This document shows, one piece after another, positions 51,363 to 64,000 of a DNA stretch of 64,000 nt. This DNA is from Diprion similis (lineage: Eukaryota; Arthropoda; Insecta; Hymenoptera; Diprionidae). The DNA lies in contig NC_060111.1 of NCBI RefSeq assembly GCF_021155765.1, positions 1,831,001-1,895,000 of the forward strand, written 5' to 3'. The position numbers and the translations under genes are program-made. Numbering within the stretch: position 1 is the first letter of the stretch; every line of letters starts with the position of its first letter. The notes below the pieces were generated by a model. It was not told the origin of the DNA and did no database searches. It saw only the letters and a list, made by a program, of their open reading frames with translations.

Positions 51363-52455
51363 TTCATCGACGTCGCGTGTATTCGAATTCGGGGTGGGAA
51401 AGTGCGAGACACGATGCACCGCGATTATACCAACGACTTGTACGATTGCGTAACGAATGCGACTTGGATTACCGCACGCTGCCTGTTACACTTCGCATCG
51501 TGTGTGTATAAAATCAAGCCTCGTGTAGGTATACCTACACGGTCGTTGAATTTGGTTATTCGGTCACGAGAACGTCGACATTCACCTGCTGGGGGTAAAT
51601 GAAACGCGATCGCATATAGTGAGTGCTGATCTAGATCATACAAACCTGTATTACAACGTAGTACCTACTTGCCAGCTAAAATAATTCGCGAAAGACTGAT
51701 GTGCAAGTGATTTGATTCCATCTATATATATACCTAATCAAATTAATGTTAACGGGTTAATTATTTCTCAGGAAATATTCCAAACGACGAAATCTTGTGG
51801 ATAATATTTATTGATTTTTTTTTTTTTCTTGACAGTTGCATTTTAAATTTTTAGTCGTAAAAATAACGCGACGACGGGATGAAATTGTAGTTGTAAGAGG
51901 AAAAAGATGATATTTATAAACTGCGGCGCACCGTGTCTATGAACGGAGTTTCTAGCCCGTGCAGAGGATATATATATATATTGTATATATATATATATAT
52001 ATATATTGTAGGTACGTAGACGCGACCAGGGTGCAAATTTTAAATGAACCGTAAGATTTTAATCGGATTTTAGACACGCCTGTCGGTACGATCTTTAGCT
52101 CTGCGATGCCTTCCGTATCTCGCTCCCGGCCGATTCCTAGCTATAACCGCAAGGTGAACAACGTAGAAGATGATGGACGTGTGTGTGTGTGTATATATAT
52201 ATAGACGAGAATAGGAAAAGTAAAAAGATATCCTGTTGTTCGATTGGCAATCGACAGTGCCGATCCGAATCGAGATTATAAACCGTTCCCGGAATAACGC
52301 CGTATAATATAATATAAAAATTGAGAAGACGAAGAAGAAGAAAAAGAGGAAGAAGAAGAAGAAGAAGAATAAGAAGATTGTCAAAATAGGAAGAAAACAT
52401 CTGGTTCTAAGCAACAATACCCACGATGATGGAGGAGAAAAAAAGAAGAGGAAGA

Positions 52456-52494
<39 letters not shown>

Positions 52495-53013
52495 CGAAAA
52501 ATAAAAATTCTTGTTTACCTCTAGAGATAACCTATAGCATTGTGTATATATAGTATTTTGCGCAGTGATCGTGGCGAGTTTTGCGAATACGTCTTCTATA
52601 TATATACTATTAGATATTGTATAGGTACAATAAATAGCTATAGTTAATCTAGCCGGATAGAGAGATCGAAAATTCGCAATAATCTGCGAACACTTCGATC
52701 AGCTTATTATGTGGATACGTATGTAAGTACATACGAATCCCCGAGATTAATTAATCCTTTCTTCAATTAGGCGCGCCATAATTCGATCGAACTCGATTTA
52801 ACCGATATCTAATCCTCCGGCATCATCGCGCGAAGAACCGATTCAGATACAACAAGCTATGACAATGAGAGTTTAGAAGTCCGATTGGACGGACGTGCGA
52901 AGCGCAGTTTTGTCCGTCGTTCTTCCCTATAGAAGTGAAAGTACAGTTAGCCGATCTAAATTCGTAACAATAAAAGCACAGCCATCGCACAGCCGAGAGT
53001 CAACGGCCTATAT

Positions 53014-53045
<32 letters not shown>

Positions 53046-53642
53046 GTATATATGTTTTTGTTACCTACAATGTTGTTCGATGATGATATCTAACTATTCG
53101 CAATTCGCGAAAACTTGTCGTGCCTTGTAGGTTCATGATTTTCTTTTACCGGGGTGTCGCCCCTATCGGTGCTGATTTTCAACTTGTGTATATGTGTGCA
53201 AAATAATTAATCGAATGAATCGCAATTTCATCCTACTTGTCAATTTTGACGTTAACAAAAAAACAAAACAACAAAAATAATTTGCGAAAGATCGTTGGGC
53301 TATGGTTGTGGGTATATATATATATATATAATAAATATATAATAAATAATAACAGGAAAGAAACGAACTAAAGTTATAATAACAGCAGCGAGAAATGAGA
53401 GGAAATGTTTTTTTTTTTTTTTTATAAAAATCTTTCTCTTTCTCTATCTCGAGATCTCGCGAGTTTTCTGCGGCTGCGATACAATAGGTTATAGGATAAA
53501 GAGAAGGAGTAGGAAAAGGAAAAGGAAAAGGAGAAAGAGAAGGAGAAGGAGAAGGAGAAGGAGGGCCAGGATTAATAGGAGTGTGTGTTAGTGGAACGGA
53601 GCGATTTGAAAACGAGCGTATTGGAGACAAGTGGCCGTCGTC

Positions 53643-53677
53643 GAGGAGAGGAGAGGAGAGGAGAGGAGAGGAGAGGA
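53643..53677. repeat. (GGAGA)n pentamer repeat
   Basis: Seven clean units. Confidence 0.95.
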
Positions 53678-53969
53678 TAACCTGGCTCAGTATCGCGGCC
53701 GCATTCTTAACCTCGTTCCCCGTGACCGCCGCGCGTTTATGTCTCTCTCTTTCTCTCTCTCTTCCTCTCTTTCTCCCTCATTTTATCGCGGCTTTTCGAT
53801 CGAGTTTCGGACTCGCCTTCCTTCCTTCCTTCCTTATTTATTTTTTTTTCAACTTTTTCATTTTCATTTCTTCTTACTTTTTCAGTACGTACAACGTTTC
53901 TCTTCAAGTTTATGCGTTTAATTATGAAATTTTTCACCAATCTTATTACGTATATCGAGTATCGAATTT

Positions 53970-54007
<38 letters not shown>

Positions 54008-55044
54008 ATACGCAATCGCGTAAGAATGGTGTAATAGGTCTATATATATATATATAGTATACATGTCTCTATGACTATTCAGCGAGGATGAAACACGCGA
54101 ATACAATCCTCAGCGTCTTAAAGATTCGCGGACCAAGCATAGTTTGCTAAATATTTCCAGCCAGCATGTGGCTATGAATAATTTACGTGTATAAATATAT
54201 AACTATGCCTGGCTAGACGAAGTGCAGCAGGTATTGAAAGCGAATATCTAACTTTACAAAACATATACGCGTATACATTCATATATATATGTATACTACC
54301 AAGGCGTAGCCTACAAAGTACGACACAAGGTGAAAAGATGTTCAACTATTATACGTATATATGTATAGTCAAAAGTTGGCCTTGTTGGGTCAGTGGCACC
54401 CACCGTTCTCAGTGCAGATATGATAATCATTTTCGTAGATAATAATTATCGTCCAGATTTGCTTGTAAATCATAAATAGTTTTCCCGCGCGTATATGTAT
54501 ATATGTATTATACATATATATATGTATAAATTTTGTTTCTGCGTCGTAACACAACACACACACACACACATATGATATTACATATACGCAGCGTGGTTAA
54601 GGATGAGTGTTAAGAGTACGTGTACGTATATAGTTATATACATACATACGTCTGTTTTTTCGCGTACATAGGACGTAACACGCATAAGTCGTACAAGGCG
54701 GACGTGGTGGCGTACAGTATATACGCGAACTGTCATCGAACCGCAGTGAGACCTTGAAATCCGCGAAGCCGACGAACTAAATCGCCACGTGACGATTTTA
54801 TCTATTATCGCGAAAAAGAAGAAGAACCTCCACCTCCCCCACCCTCCTGCTAGTTATTCTGTATTTTTTTGCAACTCCTCTCCCCCTTTTCGCGACCCTC
54901 TCCCTTGGTCTGAAACCATTCGTTATTTCGTTATATATATATATATATATATATGTAGATTCAGAGTGTCGACAACCTTTGTCCGTTGTATTGTGTTTTA
55001 TGCATGATGATCACGATGTCATGACGAGGTATAAAATTTGCCTT

Positions 55045-55048
<4 letters not shown>

Positions 55049-55098
<50 letters not shown>
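55049..55098. repeat. (TA)n tract, 50 bp
   Basis: About the longest clean TA tract in the window; a second long one is at 57246-57288. Confidence 0.95.
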
Positions 55099-55100
<2 letters not shown>

Positions 55101-57242
55101 CGATGTGGATGTAAATAATAAGAAAGTTTTAAAAAGTAAGAATACAGATTTATTTATTTATTTATTTTTTTCCTCTTGCTTCAGTAGCGTTTCGAGAATT
55201 CGTTTGCTATGTATCATTAACGTGGAATTGGAACGATTTGATTCGATCGAATTGGATGCATCAAAAATCTTTTTTCTTTCCTTCTGTATTTTTTTTTATT
55301 TTTTGTTTTTTTTTCAACAACCGATCGAAGTATGACTGTTTTTTCGTCCACGTGCATATGTATATGTATAATATTAATGTCTATATGCGTGTATAAATTT
55401 GTGTATATGTATATATAATTATATACATATGTATATACACACTTCGTGCAGGATTCGCCGAATGGATTATAATTGACCGGTAAAAACCGTGTGCCCTCGT
55501 CGCGAAGGTGTCACTGACTTCTACGTAGGTGATCGACCTCCATTTACCTTCCACCACCATTACCACCACCACCACCACCATTGCCAACCACCACGGCTAC
55601 CGAGAGGAGGACACGAGGTGGAGAACGAGAACCAAGGAATACAAAGAAGATGAAAATGAAGATGAAGATGAAGAAGATGAACGATTTTCCCTGCCTGCAT
55701 TTTCCTCGAGGATTCTCTTTATCTTCATCTTTTCCAACCATTTTCATCCTCTAATTATTTATTTATTAATACAGGTATGCACACCTTCTCGTTTACCATT
55801 CCACCATCACCACCAGCACCAGCATCACTCAGGGTCTTGCAGGCATACCGTAATACGTGTGTCTGTCTGTCTGTGTGACGTAACGCGTCGGTTATTCAAC
55901 CTGGTCGGCATTGCCTGGCAGTGAAGTGACGAAATGCCAGTAGGTGTACTCGCACAGTAGACGCCGCGAAAGTTCTCCACAACACGTGTGTATAATACAC
56001 ATCCCGATGTGCGTCGTTGTACACAAAACTTCCAGCCACGGATATCCCTCCTCCCCTCGTCTCCCATCCTATAATATAGTTACCCCTAATCCTGCACGTT
56101 ATGAAAAAATCATGCCGATATCCTCGTCGAGGATTCAATTTTTATTTAAAACTTTTTGAAAAATTACAATTAAATAAAAACAATATACCAGATAATATAT
56201 GAATCGCCTCAATTTTCTTTAACCCTAACTATCATTTTCCTCCCTCACGTCACATTCCGAAATTATGATTTATACCGTCATGAAATAAAAATCCTACCTA
56301 CATTATATAACCGAAAGTATTCCGCGTGTTCATTCGGCACGTCGGTTTGTTGCACCTTTTTCTTTATAATCGTCTGCAGAAACAGGAGCAGCAGGTGCGC
56401 AAAAGATACTGTATAGATATATAATACTATAAATTATATAATGGAAAAATGATCCTTCCTCTTGTCAATTAATCTGGTCACCTAGTTCTCGCATTCAGGT
56501 CTTCAGATCGTATAAATTACATATTTTACTTCGACAAAAATTTATCTCACAAACGAAAGGAACGAGTTTCGAAGGCTTTAAAGAAAAAAAGACCAGGAAA
56601 GTAACGAAGAATCTCGACGGTACGAAAATCCAGGTGGACGAGAATCATGATCGAGAGAAGAAGAACGCGAAGAAGAATAAACGGCGAGGAGGAGGAGGAG
56701 GAGGAGGAGGTGGGGCGATTCCCGGGTCACTCAACCCCGGGGCAAAGTGACTTTGAGCACGTGATATGGTTCACTCGGTTCATCCATCCTTCGGTCGTGC
56801 ACCGCAAGCATGTATGTATGTATGTATGTACGTACGTGTGTATTGCACGATGTACCAAGACACATTCACGGAAGTACACATCCGCGTATATTCTAGAAGT
56901 CCAAGGATAACCGAGTAACGGAACCTGCGATCCGAAGGCGGACTTTGCAGCAGGACTCTCTATCTTCTCACGTTTTGTACTTACCACCGGACAACAGACT
57001 TCACCCCGAAACGATCGTCGTTACGCCACCTTTTTTTTTTCTTTTTTTTTCTTTTTTTATCCCTCTCTACATTATTTCCTTATACGAATAATTTTCCCAT
57101 TCGAATCGATTATTTCCTTCACAATTATTATCTACACGAGAACGATACACGAACGGAGAATTTGTAAGTACACGAAACACGAGTAGAAAAAACACGTTAA
57201 TAATTTTTTTACTGTTTTTTTTTTCTTACGATTAAATGAAAT

Positions 57243-57291
<49 letters not shown>

Positions 57292-58268
57292 CGAAAAATA
57301 AAAACTGCGCAGGCAACGCGGCGGTGTAAAATGATTATAGTAGTTATACATATAAAACGATTACCAGAAATCGGTGGTAATAAAAGGTGCATCGAGCCGA
57401 ATAAATGGGTCGGGATCAACGACCAGCAAGTGTTTAACCATTATAATTTAAATTTAGTGTTTCGGATCATATGTGTTGTACATCCTACACCCTCTGCACC
57501 GCGTGATCAACGATAGTATATACACATAGACGATATAATAAACAATTATGCCGAGCGATCGTCGATTGAACATGTTTGAACAAAGTGAAAAAGAAAGAAA
57601 AAAAGAAAGAAAAAAAAAGATGCGTTGCGTACCTACCTATTTATAATAATATAACGATAATAACAATACAAAGCTTAGGACGGACAATTTTAATTTGGTA
57701 ATTTATATTACACCCGGGCAACGTCATCGAAACAAGAGTGTCTAATATTTATACATCCGTTCGAGGAAGTGGCGACCCCTGACCAATGAACTTTATCAAC
57801 ACAAACGCACAAACGCACAAACGCGACTGACTCTCCACTGCGGAGATAGAAATTAAGCTCGCACGTTCAAGCATACGTTATACATATGTATATATATATA
57901 TATATATATATGTTCAGTCCGTAAGACAAAAGTAGGTATACCTAGAAGAAGTCTTACTCGACATCGGAAGATTCCCAATTAAAGTCAAATTAACAACATC
58001 ATATAATATATATATATATATATATATATAATATGTATAAACAATTGCCAAAATTTTTTCAGATTTTTATCTCAACTCTAATCCGTGCCCAAAAACAGAG
58101 GGTGGATTCCATCCAACCTTTTCAAGGGACACATGTTTGTTGTCGGGGAATTTTTTAGATCGTTGTTTTGTATTTTCAAATTTTGACTTCAGATTCGCAA
58201 TCAGTGATACCCCCCCCTCCCTCCCTCCCCCCTCCCCCTTCCCATACCAAATTGCATCTAAATTTTTT

Positions 58269-58303
<35 letters not shown>

Positions 58304-59360
58304 CACGAATGCCTGTAAGATTAAGGTACGGGATTAAAAAATGTTGAGCTTGCTGGAGGATGAGCGACCTAATTGAATTTGATTTTAATTAATTAAGGGT
58401 TACAATTAGCCTGACGATCGTCCGAAACTTCCCAGGATGGATGTGATGCATCATTACATCTCGGCGACGTTGGGAGGCAAAACTATCGATGGAATCCGGG
58501 GGTCCGACCGGAAGTCGGTTGTCCTTTAACGGAGTGCAAGCCTCGGTGTGTATGTTTGTTCGTGTTTGTTAGCATTTGTTCGCAGAGAGCGCGATGAAAG
58601 AACAGAACACCCGCGAGTTGAACCCCGGGAATTATCTACCGTTATAATATTTCCAACCGTTCGCGTGTAGGTATACGATCGTTTTTCTATATATATATAT
58701 AGTATATAGTGTATGTATATCATATTTACACACGTATTTATACATAATGTGTATTATACATAGAACGTTACGTATAGAAAAGAGAGGAACGATTTGTTCT
58801 TGAGAATCGTGCAAGGCAATATTTGTTAATAATACGCCCTATATAATAAGCTCGAGGCTGTGTCTCTTATAGGTTATTATACTATAAAGACCTTGTCTTT
58901 GTGCTTATAACGTGCATGTGTTGGTAAAACAGAGTCTATACCATAGTATGAGAGGAAACGTATCGATCAACAGATCGTTATAACGATACTGAAATAGACA
59001 AAATGGGTCATATTCGTCTATATAAGCTAATCGGCATTAAGATTTTTCATATAATTCATATGAGGTTAAAAACCTCAAAAATTCTTTAAGCGTGTACAGT
59101 TTATACAATATAAGAAAAGATAAATTTTCCTACAATATAATATTTCTAATTTTCTATTTATTATATATCCGTTATATATTATTAATATTACTAATTTTCA
59201 AAGAAACTATTTCGCATGCATTGCGAAGACGCAGGCAGCCTGCACCGATCGAATTGCGCAAATTTTTTGATACGACCATTGTGTAAGTTTAAGACTGACT
59301 GACTATAAAGCTGCTGGATGTAACAATCGCGCTATACACTATATATATACATATATAATG

Positions 59361-59392
<32 letters not shown>

Positions 59393-60079
59393 CTATAGCT
59401 GACTATAGTGCCCGTAGGTATATAATCTACCTGCGCGATACAATAACGCCGATCGGGGGAATTAATTCGAACGATGATTTTGCAAGCTGGTGTGTCTCGG
59501 TCCACGGAGCACGGCAAGGCCAACCGGTCGTAGACACGACCTGGTTGAGTTTATTGTTCTAGAGATAAAACTTGAGCCGTCGCAACACTCGTTTACAGCC
59601 ATTACACATACCTAATATCTTTGTATATACATACAATATGTAATGTACACGGAAAATTAATCACACTCGATCCATAATCTTCGATTAATATGGGAAATCT
59701 AAAAAATTCCCGTTAATTCTATCTCTTTTCTTCTTCTTCTTCTTCTACGATCTTTCGATATACTATTTAATGTACATAAATGTAATAAAATTGACAAAGA
59801 ATAATCATAACTTGAGTGAAAATAGGACGAAACTATAAATCCTGCATTATTATACTTACACATGTACGATGTAATATTATCGGTTGAGTGAAAAAAAAAG
59901 ACATAATGCAGAAGTTTAAGCTATGCCTGCTTGCGAGGCAAGAGAGAAATGGCGAGAGAGAGAGAAAGAAAGAGAGAGAGAGAGAGAAAGAGAGAGAGGT
60001 GGGTATGACATACGAGTGCGTTGGCTGGTTGCAGCGCGTGAAAGTAAGAGCCGAGAGTTGATCGGCCTTGAATCTCTGT

Positions 60080-60112
<33 letters not shown>
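60080..60112. repeat. (ACG)n trinucleotide repeat
   Basis: Eleven units with no coding context recognised. Confidence 0.95.
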
Positions 60113-60113
<1 letters not shown>

Positions 60114-60199
60114 GGTTAGCGTCCGAGATCCAGGACGGTCGGTCGACGACGACGCAGATGTTAAGCAAGAGAGTCTCGGAGTTCTCTCCGATCGGCCAC

Positions 60200-60232
<33 letters not shown>

Positions 60233-60258
60233 TAAGTAAGCAAGTAAGCAGGCAGGCA
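60200..60258. repeat. (TAAG)n to (CAGG)n tetramer repeat
   Basis: Clean TAAG units decay into AAGC and AGGC variants at the right end. Confidence 0.9.
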
Positions 60259-63189
60259 ACTCGCCTGCCTCCTCGGCATGGTTTGGTTTGGTTTGGTTTA
60301 GTCCTCGACCAGCGAATGGTTGATGTAAGCCAATTACATACCAGCGTGTACAGTGCATGCCCGATCAGTGCGTTGAGATACGATGATGAAATATCCGGTG
60401 GAGGCTAACCCGGTGCCGAAAGTAATAAGTACATTGTGGTGGGCTAGCTCTTAAAGGCTTTGGAAATTAGGAAATGAAAATGGAAATGAAACCTGCGAGA
60501 GAAGTTTCACTGCAACGAGACTCCGCTCAAGAGTTATTAAAGGGCACATTCCGTCAAATCATTCCCTCGAGGGGTGGATGAGAAGTACGAGAGCCAGACT
60601 CGATATTCGATCTCTAAATGCCCCGAATTTTCATACCGTATCACGCTATATACCTAATAATGAAAATAACAGCAAAAATAATAACGACAATAATAGAATT
60701 TTTTTTAGAATCTAACAAAAATACAAAACAATAAACGTGTGAGTCGTACGCAACCAAACCGCGGTTTCGTTGTTTTCTCAGCTTTCTCCAGTCGCACAGA
60801 CGCTGCAGAGAGTAAAAGCAGTCAGCCGGTAGAATATAGGTATGTATATATACATACACACACATATACGTATACCACGTCGGTCGCGGGTGAAAGAGAA
60901 AGAGAAAGAGAAAGAGAAAGAGAATGAGAATGAAGAAAGGTGAGGTAGGGGTAAGAGGCCGCTACGTATAGAAGGAGAAATGGTGAAAGCACTTTCTTCC
61001 TCGTACAGTCAACTGCACGGCACTCGACGACTCGAAGACGACGACGACGTAGTTACACCATCGGATCTCGAAGCGCCGCTTTCCTTCTCTTTCTCTCTCA
61101 CAAATCGCTTTATTTTTTTCACTCCCCCCCCCCCCCCCCCCCTCTCTAGCGCCAGAGATTTCCTACAATTTTCTTCTCTTCGGATAATGAATAACGGTTA
61201 ATAATACACGATCAGGACCACGATCTTTTCTTATACTCGTGTGCATGTATATATGTATGTATGTATGTAATAAGTTACACTTTACACATACACGATACAT
61301 GCACGCGCGGAGATATTGGCGCGAGTTCACCCGATTCGACGGTAGAGAGGGGGTGAAAAAAGGAGGAGTGCCAGGGGTGGGGGGCCCGCTCGCGGCCCTG
61401 AGGCCCCGATAGCGGACGTAGACCCCGTTCGCAACAGCGCGGCGTCATACCGCGAAGAAACGGCCGCTCGGTCAGACCGCCTGGCCATGAGACTAACTAC
61501 GAGCGGTAAATCGTTGCAACACGATGTACAGGAGCGTAGGCGAGAATGTAGGTATCCCCCCTAGCTGGTACTACTGCACATGGATCGTATGTACATACAT
61601 ACATACATACGTGCAATATATATATATATATATAACTTATAGAGATGGCTTATTACCAATATCATGCAGCTCACTTGTCGCTAGCCTCGACTATATATAT
61701 ATATATGTAGAATCAATGATGGTTTCTGCGACATTTTATATATACTCGCGACCTCTTATCGTAGCTTTAATATACATATATAAGTAATATTCCCGCTCTA
61801 TTTAGCCCCGATTCCATTCCAATTTCGAAAACAATATCGTTGAATGATAATTACTGTTGTTTGAAAATTTTTAGAAAAAAATACAACAGCGAGGTATACG
61901 GATGGAAAAAAAATTCTGTACACCGTTGGTAGAACGAAGAAAAAAATAAATAAATGACTGAACCAAAAATTGTAATAAACTGCGTTCCCCGAGTTTTTGT
62001 TATCACTATTTTTTACGAAAACAACAATTTGGCAACGGTGCGTGTAGGTAAAATTTTTTGGCGTTATAGGTGTTATTTATTTGCTTAACGGTGACGCATT
62101 TTACTTACAATTAGGTTAGTGTATATTTGAAAACTTGAAACTATAGAGACCCTCGAGCAAGTTCAGCGCGTCTATAATTATACCCTGCACGTTACATACC
62201 GCGGCAAACTCGAACGTGAAAAAATATAAAATTAGGAAAATTCTTTCGAGAAAATTTTTCAAGAACGTATACGTACAGATATAATAAAAAATGAGAAAGA
62301 ACTTAACATATTCGGAAACTTAATCTGTACCTAAAATAATTACAACAAATCGTAACAGAGTGACCCAAAATATATTTGCACCTGTTCGAAATTGGTAAAA
62401 GTATATTATGTCAATGTATAAAGTTTAAAATACTGTATTACAAGAATACAATACGCGATCTAGCGGCGAACGGTTAAACTCGCGTTTAGCCAATGCTGTA
62501 TATTATACATGTATATATATATATACTTAGAGTTACGTTACAGGCGTATACATACATACATACATAGAGACTAATCGTAATAGCCATGACGGTAAAACGC
62601 GGCCAGATGAAGGGAAGGGGAATAAGAAAAGGAGAAGGAGAAGAAGAAGAAGGAGGAGGAGGAGAAGAAGGATAAATCAGTGCCGTTTTGTCAAATTCCC
62701 CCGGCTGCGAAACGGCCCCGCAACCCGTTCGTCAGTTAGCTGGCCAGTTCCCACCCTTTCTTCCACTCCTCTGCTCTTTCTCTCTCTCTTCCTCTCTCGG
62801 ACAGAGGGCAATGTCAATGCCAAACGGGGCGACTAAGAGGGGGAAGCACGTGAGCAGTAGTCCCGGAAATCGATAACGCCCCGTTTCAATGTCAAACAAA
62901 CCCTCGGGACTCCCTCTCCTCCGCCGAGAAAAAAAACAGGGATGTATAAAGTACTTATTAACGGAATTTTGGTGTTTTTTTTTTATCCCGGGATCAAAAA
63001 CCTTTCAACCCCCCATCCCTCAGAGTTGTCAAAATTTCATTTCTGCATATCGATACGATATTCGAGTGAAAGAAATTGACAGAAATGAAAAGAATAAATC
63101 GTCGCAGAAATCTGATCGCCATAAAACGTACGACGACAACAATTCCACATAGAACAATAAAATTAATGAATGAATAGCGTGTGTTACAA

Positions 63190-63190
<1 letters not shown>

Positions 63191-63249
<59 letters not shown>
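63191..63249. repeat. Poly-A run, 59 bases
   Basis: Preceded about 30 bases upstream by AATAAA, so either a homopolymer expansion or the tail of an inserted retroposed copy. Confidence 0.9.
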
Positions 63250-63250
<1 letters not shown>

Positions 63251-64000
63251 GGACGCGTTTCAGAGTATACTTAGTTACTTACACATAAAAAAAAATTTGA
63301 AAACACAATACGTTCTAAACCGGGTGTATAAAACCGTATATCCATAAAGACTAACCTCTTCCGTTTTTATCTCTGTCGACGTCGCGCCGTCGTGTTATCA
63401 TCGCATCGGTTTCATCCAGGAGGAATCGGTCGCTCGAGTCTGCGGCTTCGCCGTATTTAACGGGGAATAACCCGTAGGAGCCGAGGGGTTGCGGAAAGGC
63501 CGTAGAAGTCTACGAGGCTCTGTGGGAATGCCCGGAATCTATGTACCTTATCTGATCTCGATCAAGGCTTCCCGTCGTCGTCCGTCGCCTCCGCGGCCAT
63601 CCGGAGTGCCACGTGCGGTATAATACGACGAATGAGTCATGCGAAAAACTGGCTCGCGGACCATAAACTTGACAAACCCAGGTCGCGGATGACACTGGTT
63701 GGCGATTCGCGCCAGAGGACGGGGTCCCGAACCCCTATATGCGAAAGGGGAAAGAGCGAGAAAGATAGATAGAAGAGGAGAAAAGAAAAGGAGAGGAGAG
63801 GAGAGGAGAGCAAAACCGCGGGGGAAGAGCGCTTTCGATCTTTGCGCCGGCGCCGCCGCTGCCCTCCACCCTCCGTCTCATTCTCGCGGCCATTTTATAT
63901 TTATTTTTCTTCATTTTCCGTAGAAAAGCACCCACCGTTCTATACCAACTATATTATTTATATATACGTATACCTATATCAGGATGTTAGAGCAAGGTCG

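Larger units (their letters stand above)
46001..55000. other. Upstream spacer, no gene recognised
   Basis: AT-rich with moderately GC-rich islands near 47.1-47.5, 48.2-48.5 and 50.3-51.1 kb. Contains CAA/CCA, CCTCCAA and GGAGA repeats, a 25-base G run and a one-mismatch ecdysone-element match at 51093-51105. Frames in the GC-richer islands show no known protein family. Confidence 0.6.
55001..64000. other. Upstream spacer to window end, no gene recognised
   Basis: Contains long TA tracts, ACG and AAGT/CAGG repeats, a 19-base C run at 61124-61142, a GC-rich stretch near 61.35-61.5 kb and a 59-base A run at 63191-63249. Open frames are repeat-derived or unremarkable. No partial gene is recognised at the window edge. 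Confidence 0.6.

Noticed and set aside
55401..55442. Palindromic TA/TG-rich hairpin
   Set aside because: Explained by the TA/TG microsatellite composition; no element ends or duplication.

Overview
The window is AT-rich, microsatellite-dense metazoan DNA with one recognisable protein-coding gene. This is the ecdysone-induced nuclear receptor E75 (Drosophila Eip75B, NR1D family, the insect counterpart of vertebrate REV-ERB), on the minus strand. The ligand-binding and hinge residues, spliced coding, GT-AG introns and long simple-repeat introns fit an insect. The wording of the hinge and ligand-binding domain looks hymenopteran to me (bee, wasp or sawfly); that assignment is from memory and is moderate in confidence.

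Gene layout, in transcription order (high to low coordinates). The E75A-type first coding exon is 28809-29073. The first zinc finger is 28157-28245. The second zinc finger is 19695-19839. The hinge and start of the ligand-binding domain are 15418-15659. One very large terminal exon (12083-14341) carries the rest of the ligand-binding domain and a long low-complexity F domain ending in a TAG stop. All four junctions have GT-AG ends and compatible phases. The joined reading frame is exactly 3000 nt (999 residues plus stop), which is strong internal support. A second start is built into intron 2: an open frame from an ATG at 20151 runs without a stop through the splice acceptor of the second-finger exon. 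It predicts an E75B-type isoform of about 985 residues that lacks the first zinc finger.

Flanks. From about 7.2 to 12.08 kb, downstream of the stop, lies very AT-rich sequence that may be a long 3' UTR. From 1 to 7.2 kb I see no gene, but there is one perfect ecdysone-response-element match (5070-5082). Upstream of the first coding exon, 29.1-31 kb is a GC- and CT-rich block that I take as the E75A promoter/5' UTR zone. From 31 to 64 kb I find no coding sequence, tRNA, rRNA or CRISPR. It is AT-rich spacer with many microsatellites, scattered nuclear-receptor half-sites, and one 334-bp near-perfect inverted repeat flanked by TA (35879-36212) that looks like a MITE or foldback element. Because E75 genes in other insects have additional distant first exons (C and D types), this region could be 5' regulatory or intronic sequence of the same gene.

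How it works together. The A-type protein has a complete two-finger DNA-binding domain, while the B-type has only the second finger and would act mainly through the shared ligand-binding domain. That arrangement of isoforms is known for insect E75. Candidate ecdysone, FTZ-F1-like and CRE sites around the gene are motif matches only. I did not find a clearly new biological system.
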